Positions 1 to 7,275 of a DNA stretch of 7,531 nt are shown here, piece after piece; position 1 is the stretch's first letter, and every line of letters begins with the position of its first letter. Under the pieces are notes generated by a model that worked only from the letters and a program-made list of their open reading frames with translations, searched no databases and was not told the origin of the DNA. Origin of the DNA: Chloroflexota bacterium. Lineage in GTDB: Bacteria > Chloroflexota > Anaerolineae > Anaerolineales > DRKV01. The stretch is from NCBI GenBank assembly GCA_011051635.1, contig DRKV01000258.1:1-7531 (forward strand). The letters run 5' to 3'. The position numbers were made by a program, and so were the translations under genes.

Positions 1-255
1 ACCCTCACCCCCACCCCCATTGAAGCCTACACCGGCGGACATGTCTGGGTGCGGGATGAACCTTATCAGGAATCACCGCACCGCCTGGTACTCTTTCGCG
101 ATACGCCCGTGCGGGTAGTGGCTGTCTACGGCCCCTGGGCGCAGGTCATCTGGTGGGAGGCGGGGCAACCCCAAAGCGGGTGGGTCCCGGCTCGCTGGGT
201 CTTCACGCGTCTGCCCGTGCCGCCGGATGTAGTGACGCCGTTTCCTGCTCCATAA
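1..255 (+). CDS. C-terminal end of an SH3-like domain protein (5' truncated by window edge)
   Basis: The reading frame is open from base 1 and ends at TAA 253-255, so this is the last 84 codons of a gene that starts upstream. A GTG at 49 is the first in-window start codon, but it has no ribosome binding site and lies inside the domain, so it is probably internal. The peptide has the feel of a bacterial SH3 (SH3_3-like) fold: short hydrophobic strands (VWVRDEP, TPVRVVAVYGPWAQVIWW) followed by a SGWVPARWV stretch, like the usual 'GWV....L' end of such domains. SH3-like domains of this sort often sit in secreted or envelope proteins and bind peptide or glycan. No catalytic motif is visible. The next gene starts 17 bases downstream on the same strand, so the two may be co-transcribed. 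Function of the whole protein cannot be judged from this fragment. Confidence 0.7.
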   Translation, partial: TLTPTPIEAYTGGHVWVRDEPYQESPHRLVLFRDTPVRVVAVYGPWAQVIWWEAGQPQSGWVPARWVFTRLPVPPDVVTPFPAP

Positions 256-272
256 CGGCAGCCGCCTGAACC

Positions 273-2570
273 ATGTTTGCTTTCCTGCGCTCTTTTCTGC
301 AAACCTTGCGAGGCCGTCTCGTGACGGCCTTTTTGGTAGCCGTCTTGCTCCCTTTGCTGGGCACGGCGCTCTACGGCAACTGGGTTACCAGCAAAATTAT
401 TCAGGAGCGTGCTCTGGAAAACGCCCACGCCGACACGTTGCGTCGCGCCTCTCAAATACGCGACTTCCTGCAGGGCGTGGAGGCCGACGTCCACTACCTC
501 GCCAGTCTGGACGACCTCCGCAAACTCTTCTACGCCGACCAGACCCAGAACACCCGCGACTTCTTGCTCTACCGCCAAAACCTGGCGCGGGAGTTCTTCA
601 TCTTCACCTCCACCCACCCCTCCTACTACCAGGTGCGCTACATCAACGCCCGGGGGCAGGAAGTGGTGCGGGTCGATTCGGATGGGCGGGATGCCCGCAT
701 CGTTCCCTGGGACGAATTGCAAAACAAGGCCGACCGCTACTACTTCACCGAGACGATGGCATTGGAAGCGGGACGGCTTTACGTCTCCCCCCTGGATTTG
801 AACCGCGAGCACGGACGCATCGAGACCCCTTACAAGCCTGTCATCCGCTATGCCGTGCCGGTGGATTACCTGGGGGAGCGCCGCGGCATCGTCATCATCA
901 ACGTCTACGGGGATGCCTTTCTGGATTTTCTCCAGGGAAGCAGTGCCCATCAGCGGATGATGCTGGTTGACTCCAGTGGATATTACCTCTACCACCCCGA
1001 TGAATCGCGCCGTTGGGGAGGCCCGCGCGACCTTGACAGCGGCTACCGCCTGGATAAAGATTACTCCCCCCAGGTAGCGCAACAGGTGTTGAACGGCAAG
1101 CCCGGCGTAGTCAGCACACGCGACGAAGCCCTGGCTTTCGCCCCCGTACTGGTCTCCGCCAACCCCCAACCCCGCTCCTGGACGGTGATACGCGCCGAAA
1201 GCCGCCGGGCGCTCTTCGCCCCGATTGCCGATTTCCGCCGCACGGCAGGGATTATCCTGGCCGTTGCCATCTTCTTTGCTGGCGTGATGGTATTGGGAAT
1301 TGCCCGCCACTTCACCCGCCCCATCGAGACTCTCCAATCCGCGGTGCGCGCCTTCGCCGAGACCGCCCGCTACGCGCCCCTGCCGGTCACCCGCAACGAC
1401 GAGATTGGCCTGCTGACCGGAGAATTCAACCGCATGGCCCGCCTTCTCCAAACCCACATCTCCCAATTGGAACGTCTCAACGAGGCCGGGAAGCGCATGA
1501 TGGCGACCCTGGAACGCGCTCCCGCACAACAGGCTGTCTTGCAGGCGGTGCGCTCCATCCTGCCTTGTACCTGGGCTGCTCTCACCATCTGCGTCACGGA
1601 TGAACTCTGTCGTCCTACCGCCCAGTGCGGCGAGGGACCGCCTCCGGATGCCGAAGCCCGTCTCCAACTCCATGCCCGCGCCCGCCAGGAGGGGCGTGGC
1701 TTCGCCCATCTGCCCTCCGGCTGGACGCTGTACTGCGCCCACCTGCCCATTTCCGATGAAAATGCGTGGTATCTGGAGGCCGCCGGAACCCATCCCGACC
1801 TGCGGCAGCCGGTGATGCAAAACCTGTTCGCCGCTCTCACCACCCAGGCCAGCATCGCTCTGGAGAACGTCTTGCTCTACGAGCGTCTCAGCCAGCACAA
1901 AAAGCGCCTCTCGCAATTGCTCAACGCCCTCATCCGCGCCCAGGAAGACGAGCGCAAGATGGTGGCTTACGACCTGCACGACGGTCTGATACAGGACCTG
2001 GTGGGCGTGCGCCTGTGCCTGAGCAATTTTGTCGTGTGGCGCGAACAGTCCCCCGAACTGGCCGGAGAAGCCCTGGAGAGAGGCCGCCAGCAGTTGACCT
2101 GTGCCATCCGCGAGGCGCGCCGCCTGCTCCAGGGGTTGCGTCCCACCCTCCTGGACGACCTCGGCCTGCTGACCGCCCTGCGGGAACTGGCCCGCGAGAC
2201 CACCGAACTGGGAGGCTGGGAACTCACCCTCTCCCTGCCAGACCCGGAAACGATGCCGCCGCTGGAGGAGGCCATTGATATGACCGCCTTCCGCATTGTC
2301 CAGGAGGCTTTTGCCAACATCCTGAAACATGCCAAAGCCAGCACCGTGCGTCTGGAAGTGCGCGTGGACGACAGTCTGCGCCTCATCATCGAGGACGATG
2401 GGCTTGGCTTCGAGGCCGATTCACCCGTAGCGCGCTCCCGCCACGCCATCGGGCTGAACAGTATGCGGGAGCGCGCCTCCCTCGTCGGCGGGCGGTGTGA
2501 CATTGAGAGCGCGCCCGGCAAGGGTACCCGCGTCTCCGTGCGCCTGCCTTTTTCCCTGCAAGAAGAATGA
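273..2570 (+). CDS. Membrane sensor histidine kinase, NarL/LuxR-pair type (Cache-HAMP-GAF-like-HisKA_3-HATPase)
   Basis: This 765-residue kinase should autophosphorylate on a histidine and pass the phosphate to the regulator encoded next to it. Domains in order: a membrane helix at about 15-35; a large extracytoplasmic Cache-like sensor at about 36-323 (GRLYVSPLDLN and the following PVIRYAVPV strand are typical); a second helix at 325-346; HAMP at about 347-397 (RPIE, then EIGLLTGEFNRMA at 377-389); a GAF-like region at about 405-540; and the dimerisation helix with DLHDG, phosphoacceptor H569, in the HisKA_3 form. The ATPase shows an N-box N682 (FANILKHA), a G1 box DDGLGFE at 708-714, GLNSMRERA at 727-735 and a final GKGTRVSV. 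The start is ATG 273, the first possible because TGA 267-269 is in frame just upstream; no Shine-Dalgarno is visible. The ligand is unknown. Its stop overlaps the regulator start. Confidence 0.95.
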   Translation: MFAFLRSFLQTLRGRLVTAFLVAVLLPLLGTALYGNWVTSKIIQERALENAHADTLRRASQIRDFLQGVEADVHYLASLDDLRKLFYADQTQNTRDFLLYRQNLAREFFIFTSTHPSYYQVRYINARGQEVVRVDSDGRDARIVPWDELQNKADRYYFTETMALEAGRLYVSPLDLNREHGRIETPYKPVIRYAVPVDYLGERRGIVIINVYGDAFLDFLQGSSAHQRMMLVDSSGYYLYHPDESRRWGGPRDLDSGYRLDKDYSPQVAQQVLNGKPGVVSTRDEALAFAPVLVSANPQPRSWTVIRAESRRALFAPIADFRRTAGIILAVAIFFAGVMVLGIARHFTRPIETLQSAVRAFAETARYAPLPVTRNDEIGLLTGEFNRMARLLQTHISQLERLNEAGKRMMATLERAPAQQAVLQAVRSILPCTWAALTICVTDELCRPTAQCGEGPPPDAEARLQLHARARQEGRGFAHLPSGWTLYCAHLPISDENAWYLEAAGTHPDLRQPVMQNLFAALTTQASIALENVLLYERLSQHKKRLSQLLNALIRAQEDERKMVAYDLHDGLIQDLVGVRLCLSNFVVWREQSPELAGEALERGRQQLTCAIREARRLLQGLRPTLLDDLGLLTALRELARETTELGGWELTLSLPDPETMPPLEEAIDMTAFRIVQEAFANILKHAKASTVRLEVRVDDSLRLIIEDDGLGFEADSPVARSRHAIGLNSMRERASLVGGRCDIESAPGKGTRVSVRLPFSLQEE

Positions 2571-3220
2571 CCCAGAACCCGGAACCCCGCCCTCGCATCC
2601 TGATTGCCGATGACCACGGCATCGTCCGCACCGGTCTGAGCACCCTGCTGGCCTCTGCCGGTTTCGAGGTGGTAGCCGCCGTCCCCGACGGATTGCAGGC
2701 CGTGGAGCAGGCCTGCGCCCTCCGTCCCGATTTGGCCTTGCTGGATATCCGTATGCCCGAGGTGGACGGTTTGCAGGCCCTCCGGCACATCAAGGAGTGC
2801 TCTCCCGAAACCATCGTCATCATGCTGACCACTTACGCCAGCCTGGAGTACCTCAGCCGGGCGGTCATGTTGGGGGCGGCGGGCTACCTGACCAAAGACC
2901 TGGAGCCGGAGCGTTTGCCCGACCTGCTCCGCACCGTCCTGGCCGGCGAACACCTGCTCGACCCGGAGATGCTCAACCGCGTCCTGACCGTCGCGGCTGC
3001 CCAGATGGACACCAGCGGGGATGAAATGGTAGAAGCCCTCACCGAGCAGGAGACCCGCGTCCTGGCGCTGATTGCCCGCGGGATGAACAACCGGCAAATC
3101 GCCGAGACCCTGTTCATCAGCCAGAACACGGTCAAGACCCACGTGCGGCATATCTTCGACAAACTCCATGTCGCCGACCGCACCCAGGCGGCCATCTGGG
3201 CTGTGCGGCGGGGGCTGTGA
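2567..3220 (+). CDS. LuxR/NarL-family response regulator
   Basis: This 217-residue protein is a two-domain DNA-binding response regulator. The receiver domain (about 10-125) shows the acidic pair D15-D16, phosphoacceptor D60 in LALLDIRMPEVDG, the switch threonines T88-T89 and the conserved K110 in GYLTKD. The C-terminal LuxR-type helix-turn-helix (about 156-217) begins LTEQETRVLALIARG and has the recognition helix near SQNTVKTHVRHI, ending at the last residue as is usual for the family. Its ATG overlaps the kinase stop in an ATGA arrangement, which points to translational coupling and a cognate pair. HisKA_3 kinases normally partner with exactly this regulator type. The next gene downstream is the multiheme cytochrome, 237 bases away behind its own candidate promoter, so that gene is a plausible target. 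The actual regulon cannot be read from the sequence. Confidence 0.95.
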   Translation: MTQNPEPRPRILIADDHGIVRTGLSTLLASAGFEVVAAVPDGLQAVEQACALRPDLALLDIRMPEVDGLQALRHIKECSPETIVIMLTTYASLEYLSRAVMLGAAGYLTKDLEPERLPDLLRTVLAGEHLLDPEMLNRVLTVAAAQMDTSGDEMVEALTEQETRVLALIARGMNNRQIAETLFISQNTVKTHVRHIFDKLHVADRTQAAIWAVRRGL

Positions 3221-3234
3221 GGGGGAGCGAGAAG

Positions 3235-3254
3235 AATCACACCACGGGGTGATT
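3235..3254. promoter_or_regulatory. Imperfect dyad upstream of the cytochrome gene (candidate operator or weak hairpin)
   Basis: AATCAC at 3235-3240 and GTGATT at 3249-3254 are perfect inverted 6-mers with 8 bases between them. The right arm overlaps the proposed -35 box at 3253-3258. It lies 14 bases after the response regulator stop. As RNA it could be a weak terminator for the kinase-regulator operon, but no T-run follows. As DNA it is placed like an operator. Which, if either, is unproven. Confidence 0.3.
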
Positions 3255-3280
3255 GCTTAAGGGGAGATTAATTCTACAAT
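3253..3280 (+). promoter_or_regulatory. Candidate sigma-70-type promoter for the multiheme cytochrome gene
   Basis: TTGCTT (3253-3258) and TACAAT (3275-3280) are separated by 16 bases. The -10 box matches five of six consensus positions; the -35 box keeps the TTG. Transcription would begin near 3287 and give a leader of about 170 bases before the cytochrome start. This is a motif match only. Confidence 0.4.
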
Positions 3281-3386
3281 CGGAACACGTCTGTTTACCG
3301 GCCCTTCCTGTTTAGATTGCGCCGCTCAAGGAGGTGATGCCCCGACCCAATCCATTTATGCCAGCACTACGCACGAGGGGGGAAAG

Positions 3387-3434
3387 GGTACTGTGGGAAA
3401 TTCCCGACGGTACCGCACCTGACCAGTACGTCAG
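3387..3434 (+). promoter_or_regulatory. Structured leader segment before the cytochrome ribosome binding site
   Basis: Two adjacent foldable units lie here. The first is nested: GGTAC 3387-3391 pairs with GTACC 3410-3414 around an inner GGGA 3395-3398 / TCCC 3402-3405. The second is CTGAC 3419-3423 / GTCAG 3430-3434 with loop CAGTAC 3424-3429. That loop is fully complementary to GTACTG 3388-3393 in the first unit, so a long-range contact or a switch between two folds is possible. The element ends 8 bases before the AGGAG of the cytochrome gene. I do not recognise it as a known riboswitch class. Its reality as an RNA element is an inference from pairing alone. Confidence 0.35.
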
Positions 3435-3457
3435 CATGCTTGAGGAGAACGCAACTC

Positions 3458-6028
3458 ATGAAGAAAACTCTGGCCATTGTATTGACTTTACTCGGCGTGT
3501 TGCTGTTGACTACTGTGGCGTTGGCGGCCCCCAATGCCCACTCCGCAGCCGACAACACCGCCGCCCCGACCGTACAGGAAGACCGCGAAGGCTGTATCTC
3601 CTGTCACGAGGGGATTGAAAACATCCGGGACCCCGAATCGGGGATGATGAAGCAAATCCAGACGCAGGGGGAGTGCACCACCTGTCACGCCGGCGACCCC
3701 ACAGTGACCGGCACTCCCGACGACGCCGAAGCCGTCGCCGCAGCCCACGGCGGTGAGGACGGGACCTTCTATCCCGACCCCGGCAGCCCCTGGGTGGCCG
3801 ACAAGACCTGCGGTAAGTGCCATACGGACTACAACTACGCCCTCGTCCGCTCCCTGATGAACACCGAAGCCGGTAAAATTCAGGGCAACCTGTGGGCCTG
3901 GGGCGTGCAGGGCAAATACGGCGAAGGCCGCACTGTGAAGTTCGGCAATTACACGGTGGACGATGAAGACGGCCCGACCCCCATTTTCGGCACGGATACC
4001 TACAAACAGTACGTCGAAGCCCTCCAGATTGCCTTCCCCGACCAGTTCCCCACCCACCTGGAACGCTTGCCTGTCCCCACGGTGGAAGAAATCGTGCAAG
4101 ACCCCTCCCTGGCCGCCTTCACCTACCAGGTGAACCAGTGCCAGCGCTGCCATGTGGGTACGCCGCCCCGTTCCAAGCGCGGCGACTGGCGCGGTATGGG
4201 CTGCTCCTCCTGCCACATCCCTTACAGCAACGAGGGCTACTACGAGGGTAGTGACCCCACCATCCCCAAAGACGAGCCCGGCCATCCGTTGGTGCACTCC
4301 ATTCAGGGGACGCGGGAAGCCCGCAACGGTATCCCCGTGGAAACCTGCAACTCCTGCCACAACCGCGGTAAGCGCATCGGTGTGAGTTACGAAGGTATCA
4401 TGGAGTTCCCCTACGGGACGCCTTTCGACGAGACCGGCATGGGGCAGCCGAAACTGCACACTAAGAAGTACCTCTACATCGCCGACGACCTGCACCACTC
4501 TCAGGTCAGCCGCCCCGAAAATCCCGAAGGCGGGATGCTCTGTCAGGACTGCCACACCAGCATCGAGATGCACGGCGACGGCAACATTCCCGGCACGACC
4601 CTGGGGCAGGTGGAAATCGAATGCGCCGACTGCCACGGTACGCCCGATATGTACCCGTGGGAACTGCCGCTGGGCTACAACGAAGAAGCCTTCGGACAGG
4701 TCAGCGGCGACGGGCGCGGTCTCACCAACCAACTGCCCATCAACGTAATGGACGGCACGGTGTACGAGCCTAAAGATGGCTACCTGTTGAGCGCCCGCGG
4801 CAACCCCTTGGGCAACGTGGTACTCGATGGCGACCAGGTTATCTTGCACTCCGCCACCGGACGCGATTACTTCGTGCCGGTGTTGAAAGACATCAAGCAG
4901 AAAGGCACCTGGACTACGCCCGATGCCGAAGTAGCCATGGACAAGGTAACTGCCCACATGGAGCAGATGGAGTGCTACGCCTGCCACTCCAATTGGGCGC
5001 CCCAGTGCTACGGTTGCCACGTCACCGTGGATTACACCGAAGGCAACGCCGGCACCGACTGGGTAGCCGTCGGCAACAGTTACGCCGAAGGGCACGGCGA
5101 TACCTCGCTGACAACCCCCGGCAAGGTCAAGGAAGGCCGCTCGTACTTGCGCTGGGAGAACCCCATCCTGGGCGTCAACGGTGAGGGGCGCGTCACCCCG
5201 CTTATCCCCGGCTGTCAGGTGGTGTACACCGTCATCGGCCCGGATGGGGAGAACGTGGTCAACAACGTAATTGGCCGCACCCCGCCCAACGAGGAAGGCG
5301 GCGGCGAGGAAGGGCAGTTGGGCATGGATATGGCCCCCGCCCAGCCGCACACCGCCGGCCGTAAGGCCCGCACCTGCGAATCCTGCCACAACGACCCCAA
5401 GGCTCTGGGTTACGGCATCAACGGTGGCGAGTACATGATGGGCAACGACCAGGACTTCTACGTCGAACTGGTGGACGCCGAAGGCAACCTGCTGACCGAC
5501 CACGCTCAGGTGCAGGCGCCGGGCATCCCCGACCTGGGGCACGACTGGTCGCAGATTGTGGACCCCGAAACGGGCGAACAGTTGATGACCGTCGGCTCGC
5601 ATTGGCCTGGCTCCGGCCCGCTCAATGAAGACCAGCGCTCCCGCATGGAACGCATCGGCGTGTGCATGGGCTGCCACCAGAACATGACCGATACGGAATT
5701 CTGGACGGACAAAGTCGTGGCGACCTACGGGCAAATCGTGAGCAACGACGACCACATCAACCTGATGAACCAGTTGGTACACGACGCGGTGGACGGCAAG
5801 ACGGCCATTGCCGACCTGAATGCCGCCCAGGCTGAAATTTCCGAACTCCAGGCGCAGATTGCAGAGGGTGGGGGCGCTGAATCTCAGCCCGCTCCTGCCC
5901 CCACGATGGAACCCGCCAACCCGGTGGAAACTCCTTCCCAGAATCCCCCGTGGCTTCTGGCTGCCATCTCCCTGGTCATCGGGATTGGCCTGGGTGCAGG
6001 CGCCATCCTGGCGACCCGCAAGAAGTAA
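3458..6028 (+). CDS. Exported, C-terminally membrane-anchored dodecaheme c-type cytochrome
   Basis: This 856-residue protein carries twelve CxxCH haem c sites, with first cysteines at residues 46, 73, 118, 228, 249, 297, 362, 389, 506, 517, 640 and 736. A Sec signal peptide is clear: MKK, a hydrophobic core to about residue 20, and an ALAA-like cleavage site near 24. The tail has a short coiled-coil-like stretch (782-802), a Pro/Ala/Glu-rich linker (803-831) and one membrane helix (832-851) ending in ATRKK, which predicts a haem domain outside the membrane. Haems are unevenly spread: about 105-120 residues without CxxCH separate sites 3-4, 8-9 and 10-11, and another 92 separate 11-12, while sites 9 and 10 are only 11 residues apart. 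The start is ATG 3458 with AGGAG at 3443-3447; an in-frame TTG at 3440 precedes that site and is rejected. The likely role is extracytoplasmic electron transfer or respiration. The substrate and the precise family are not identifiable here. Confidence 0.95.
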   Translation: MKKTLAIVLTLLGVLLLTTVALAAPNAHSAADNTAAPTVQEDREGCISCHEGIENIRDPESGMMKQIQTQGECTTCHAGDPTVTGTPDDAEAVAAAHGGEDGTFYPDPGSPWVADKTCGKCHTDYNYALVRSLMNTEAGKIQGNLWAWGVQGKYGEGRTVKFGNYTVDDEDGPTPIFGTDTYKQYVEALQIAFPDQFPTHLERLPVPTVEEIVQDPSLAAFTYQVNQCQRCHVGTPPRSKRGDWRGMGCSSCHIPYSNEGYYEGSDPTIPKDEPGHPLVHSIQGTREARNGIPVETCNSCHNRGKRIGVSYEGIMEFPYGTPFDETGMGQPKLHTKKYLYIADDLHHSQVSRPENPEGGMLCQDCHTSIEMHGDGNIPGTTLGQVEIECADCHGTPDMYPWELPLGYNEEAFGQVSGDGRGLTNQLPINVMDGTVYEPKDGYLLSARGNPLGNVVLDGDQVILHSATGRDYFVPVLKDIKQKGTWTTPDAEVAMDKVTAHMEQMECYACHSNWAPQCYGCHVTVDYTEGNAGTDWVAVGNSYAEGHGDTSLTTPGKVKEGRSYLRWENPILGVNGEGRVTPLIPGCQVVYTVIGPDGENVVNNVIGRTPPNEEGGGEEGQLGMDMAPAQPHTAGRKARTCESCHNDPKALGYGINGGEYMMGNDQDFYVELVDAEGNLLTDHAQVQAPGIPDLGHDWSQIVDPETGEQLMTVGSHWPGSGPLNEDQRSRMERIGVCMGCHQNMTDTEFWTDKVVATYGQIVSNDDHINLMNQLVHDAVDGKTAIADLNAAQAEISELQAQIAEGGGAESQPAPAPTMEPANPVETPSQNPPWLLAAISLVIGIGLGAGAILATRKK

Positions 6029-6042
6029 ATTTTCTCAAAACG

Positions 6043-6079
6043 AAAGACCTGACGGGTCTCCAAGACCCGTCAGGTCTTT
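6043..6079. terminator. 17-bp perfect palindrome after the cytochrome gene (bidirectional terminator-like or dispersed repeat)
   Basis: Left arm 6043-6059 and right arm 6063-6079 are perfectly complementary with a 3-base loop. The arms begin AAAGACCTG and end CAGGTCTTT, so each strand's transcript would end its stem in a U-rich run. On the + strand the run after the stem is poor (GTTCCC), so termination would rely on the stem's own TTT. It begins 14 bases after the cytochrome stop. The symmetric form also fits a dispersed intergenic palindrome (REP-like), which could only be told by finding other copies. Confidence 0.6.
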
Positions 6080-6092
6080 GTTCCCGAAAGCG

Positions 6093-6147
6093 CGCACAGG
6101 GATGAGACGCAGAGTATAATGAAGCGCCTTATCCCTGTGCGATTTTT
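6093..6147 (+). terminator. Intrinsic terminator with a TATAAT in its loop
   Basis: CGCACAGGGAT at 6093-6103 and ATCCCTGTGCG at 6131-6141 are perfect inverted repeats. Pairing continues through a G-U, an A-U and a G-C pair to 6106/6128, then after one mismatch by three more pairs (6108-6110 with 6124-6126). The loop is 13 bases (6111-6123). The right arm is followed by A and then five T (6143-6147), the form of a Rho-independent terminator. It would stop readthrough from the cytochrome gene before the TPR gene. It is the second hairpin in tandem at this junction. Confidence 0.72.
6115..6120 (+). promoter_or_regulatory. Candidate -10 box for the TPR gene inside the terminator loop
   Basis: A perfect TATAAT lies in the apical loop of the hairpin at 6093-6141. 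A start about 7 bases later (near 6127) would leave a leader of about 59 bases. No convincing -35 box is present at the usual distance (the bases there are GCGCAC), and no extended -10 TG is seen, so it could be chance. No other promoter-like sequence was found between the hairpins and the gene. Confidence 0.28.
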
Positions 6148-6185
6148 CGCCCTTCCAAACCAATCAACGCAAGGAGATTTTTTCC

Positions 6186-7028
6186 ATGATGGAAACGCAG
6201 GCATCCGATGGCAGCAAACGCCCCCTGTTCTTCGTACTTCTCAGCCTGAGCATCATTTTCCTCGCCCTGGCCGCCTGGTTCGGTTACCGCGCCTGGAAAG
6301 GCGCCTCCGATTCGCAGGGGCCCGACGCGGCTGCCTCCGGCGAATCCAGCCCGGCGGACGATTTCGTCGCCCTGGCGCTGGAACGCGCCCGCTCCGGCGA
6401 CGTGGACGGCGCTCTCCAGGCTCTTGAAGTATCCATCTCCGCAGACCCGGAAGGTGCCGCTGAGGCTTATTACTACCGCGGTCTGATTCACGCCGAATTG
6501 GGCGAAACCTCCAACGCCCTGGACGATTTTGAGAAGGCCATCGAAATCAATCCGCACAGCGCCGAGTATTACGCCTCCCGCGGCACGGTATATCTCTCCA
6601 CCGGGCGGCCCGCCACGGCCCTGGACGATTTCACCAAAGCCATTCAGATTGACCCCCAGAACGCGGCCACCTACGTCAATCGCGGGCAGGCCTACGCCCA
6701 TCTCAAGATGTTCGACCTGGCCGAAAAGGACTTCAATTACGCTCTCAAACTGGATGACCGCCTGATGGCGGCCTACTTCAACCGCGGGGTGCTCTACATG
6801 ACCCTGGAGAAACCTGAAGAAGCCGTCGCCGATTTCACCCAGTGCATTGAACTGGATGCCGACGCCCCCGCTCCCTATTTCAATCGCGCCGTGGCGCTTA
6901 TCGACTTGGGCCGCCGGGACGAGGCCGCCGCCGACCTGACCATCTATTTGGGGATGACCCAGGATGAGGAGGGGCAGCACCAGGCCCAGGCTTTGCTGGA
7001 TAACCTCGTGGAATCCGCCTCGCCTTGA
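6186..7028 (+). CDS. Membrane-anchored tetratricopeptide repeat (TPR) protein
   Basis: The 280-residue product starts with a short polar segment and one membrane helix at about 13-34, then a low-complexity linker rich in Ala, Ser, Gly and Asp (about 38-57). The rest is a TPR array: a divergent unit at about 58-91, then five 34-residue units at about 92-125, 126-159, 160-193, 194-227 and 228-261. They keep the family pattern, for example AYYYRGLIHAELGE followed by ALDDFEKAIEINP. TPR arrays are protein-protein scaffolds; no enzymatic motif is present. Start ATG 6186 has AAGGAG at 6171-6176, nine bases upstream; a second in-frame ATG at 6189 is possible but slightly closer. The gene is separated from the cytochrome by two hairpins, so it is probably its own unit. 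TPR proteins can help cytochrome c maturation, but nothing specific shows that here. Confidence 0.93.
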   Translation: MMETQASDGSKRPLFFVLLSLSIIFLALAAWFGYRAWKGASDSQGPDAAASGESSPADDFVALALERARSGDVDGALQALEVSISADPEGAAEAYYYRGLIHAELGETSNALDDFEKAIEINPHSAEYYASRGTVYLSTGRPATALDDFTKAIQIDPQNAATYVNRGQAYAHLKMFDLAEKDFNYALKLDDRLMAAYFNRGVLYMTLEKPEEAVADFTQCIELDADAPAPYFNRAVALIDLGRRDEAAADLTIYLGMTQDEEGQHQAQALLDNLVESASP

Positions 7029-7053
7029 CGGATATCCCCGCGCTCTGTACAAT
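7025..7053 (+). promoter_or_regulatory. Strong sigma-70-type promoter for the riboswitch transcript
   Basis: TTGACG (7025-7030) and TACAAT (7048-7053) are separated by the ideal 17 bases; each box differs from consensus at one position. The -35 box overlaps the stop codon of the TPR gene (TGA 7026-7028). The start would fall near 7060, about 20 bases before the cobalamin aptamer, which is a fitting position and supports the call. Confidence 0.68.
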
Positions 7054-7078
7054 ACGCTCACAACTGCATACCGCATCA

Positions 7079-7275
<197 letters not shown>

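Noticed and set aside
126..2330. A very long open frame on the - strand opposite the kinase gene
   Set aside because: The + strand product has all kinase domains in order. The antisense frame is open because of GC-rich codon bias, has no recognisable domain and no promoter or binding site.
3377..3397. A G-quadruplex in the cytochrome leader
   Set aside because: Only three separate G tracts of three or more are present; the fourth would need splitting one six-G run with no loop.
3369..3420. A cyclic-di-GMP (GEMM) riboswitch, since such elements precede multihaem cytochromes in other bacteria and an ACGCAC string is present
   Set aside because: The rest of the conserved core (the GCAAACC segment, the tetraloop-receptor and the second conserved helix) is absent.
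3440..3457. TTG at 3440 as the cytochrome start
   Set aside because: It lies upstream of and overlaps the AGGAG site that serves ATG 3458, and would put six extra residues before a standard MKK signal peptide.
3334..3618. A 94-codon + strand frame in the cytochrome leader
   Set aside because: Its start overlaps the Shine-Dalgarno-like sequence instead of following it, and more than half of it runs out of frame through the signal peptide and first haem of the cytochrome. The product is Arg/Pro-rich with no known domain.
3488..5782. A long open frame on the - strand opposite the cytochrome gene
   Set aside because: It mirrors the codon pattern of the cytochrome, is rich in Val, His and Gly without domains, and conflicts with twelve clear haem motifs on the + strand.
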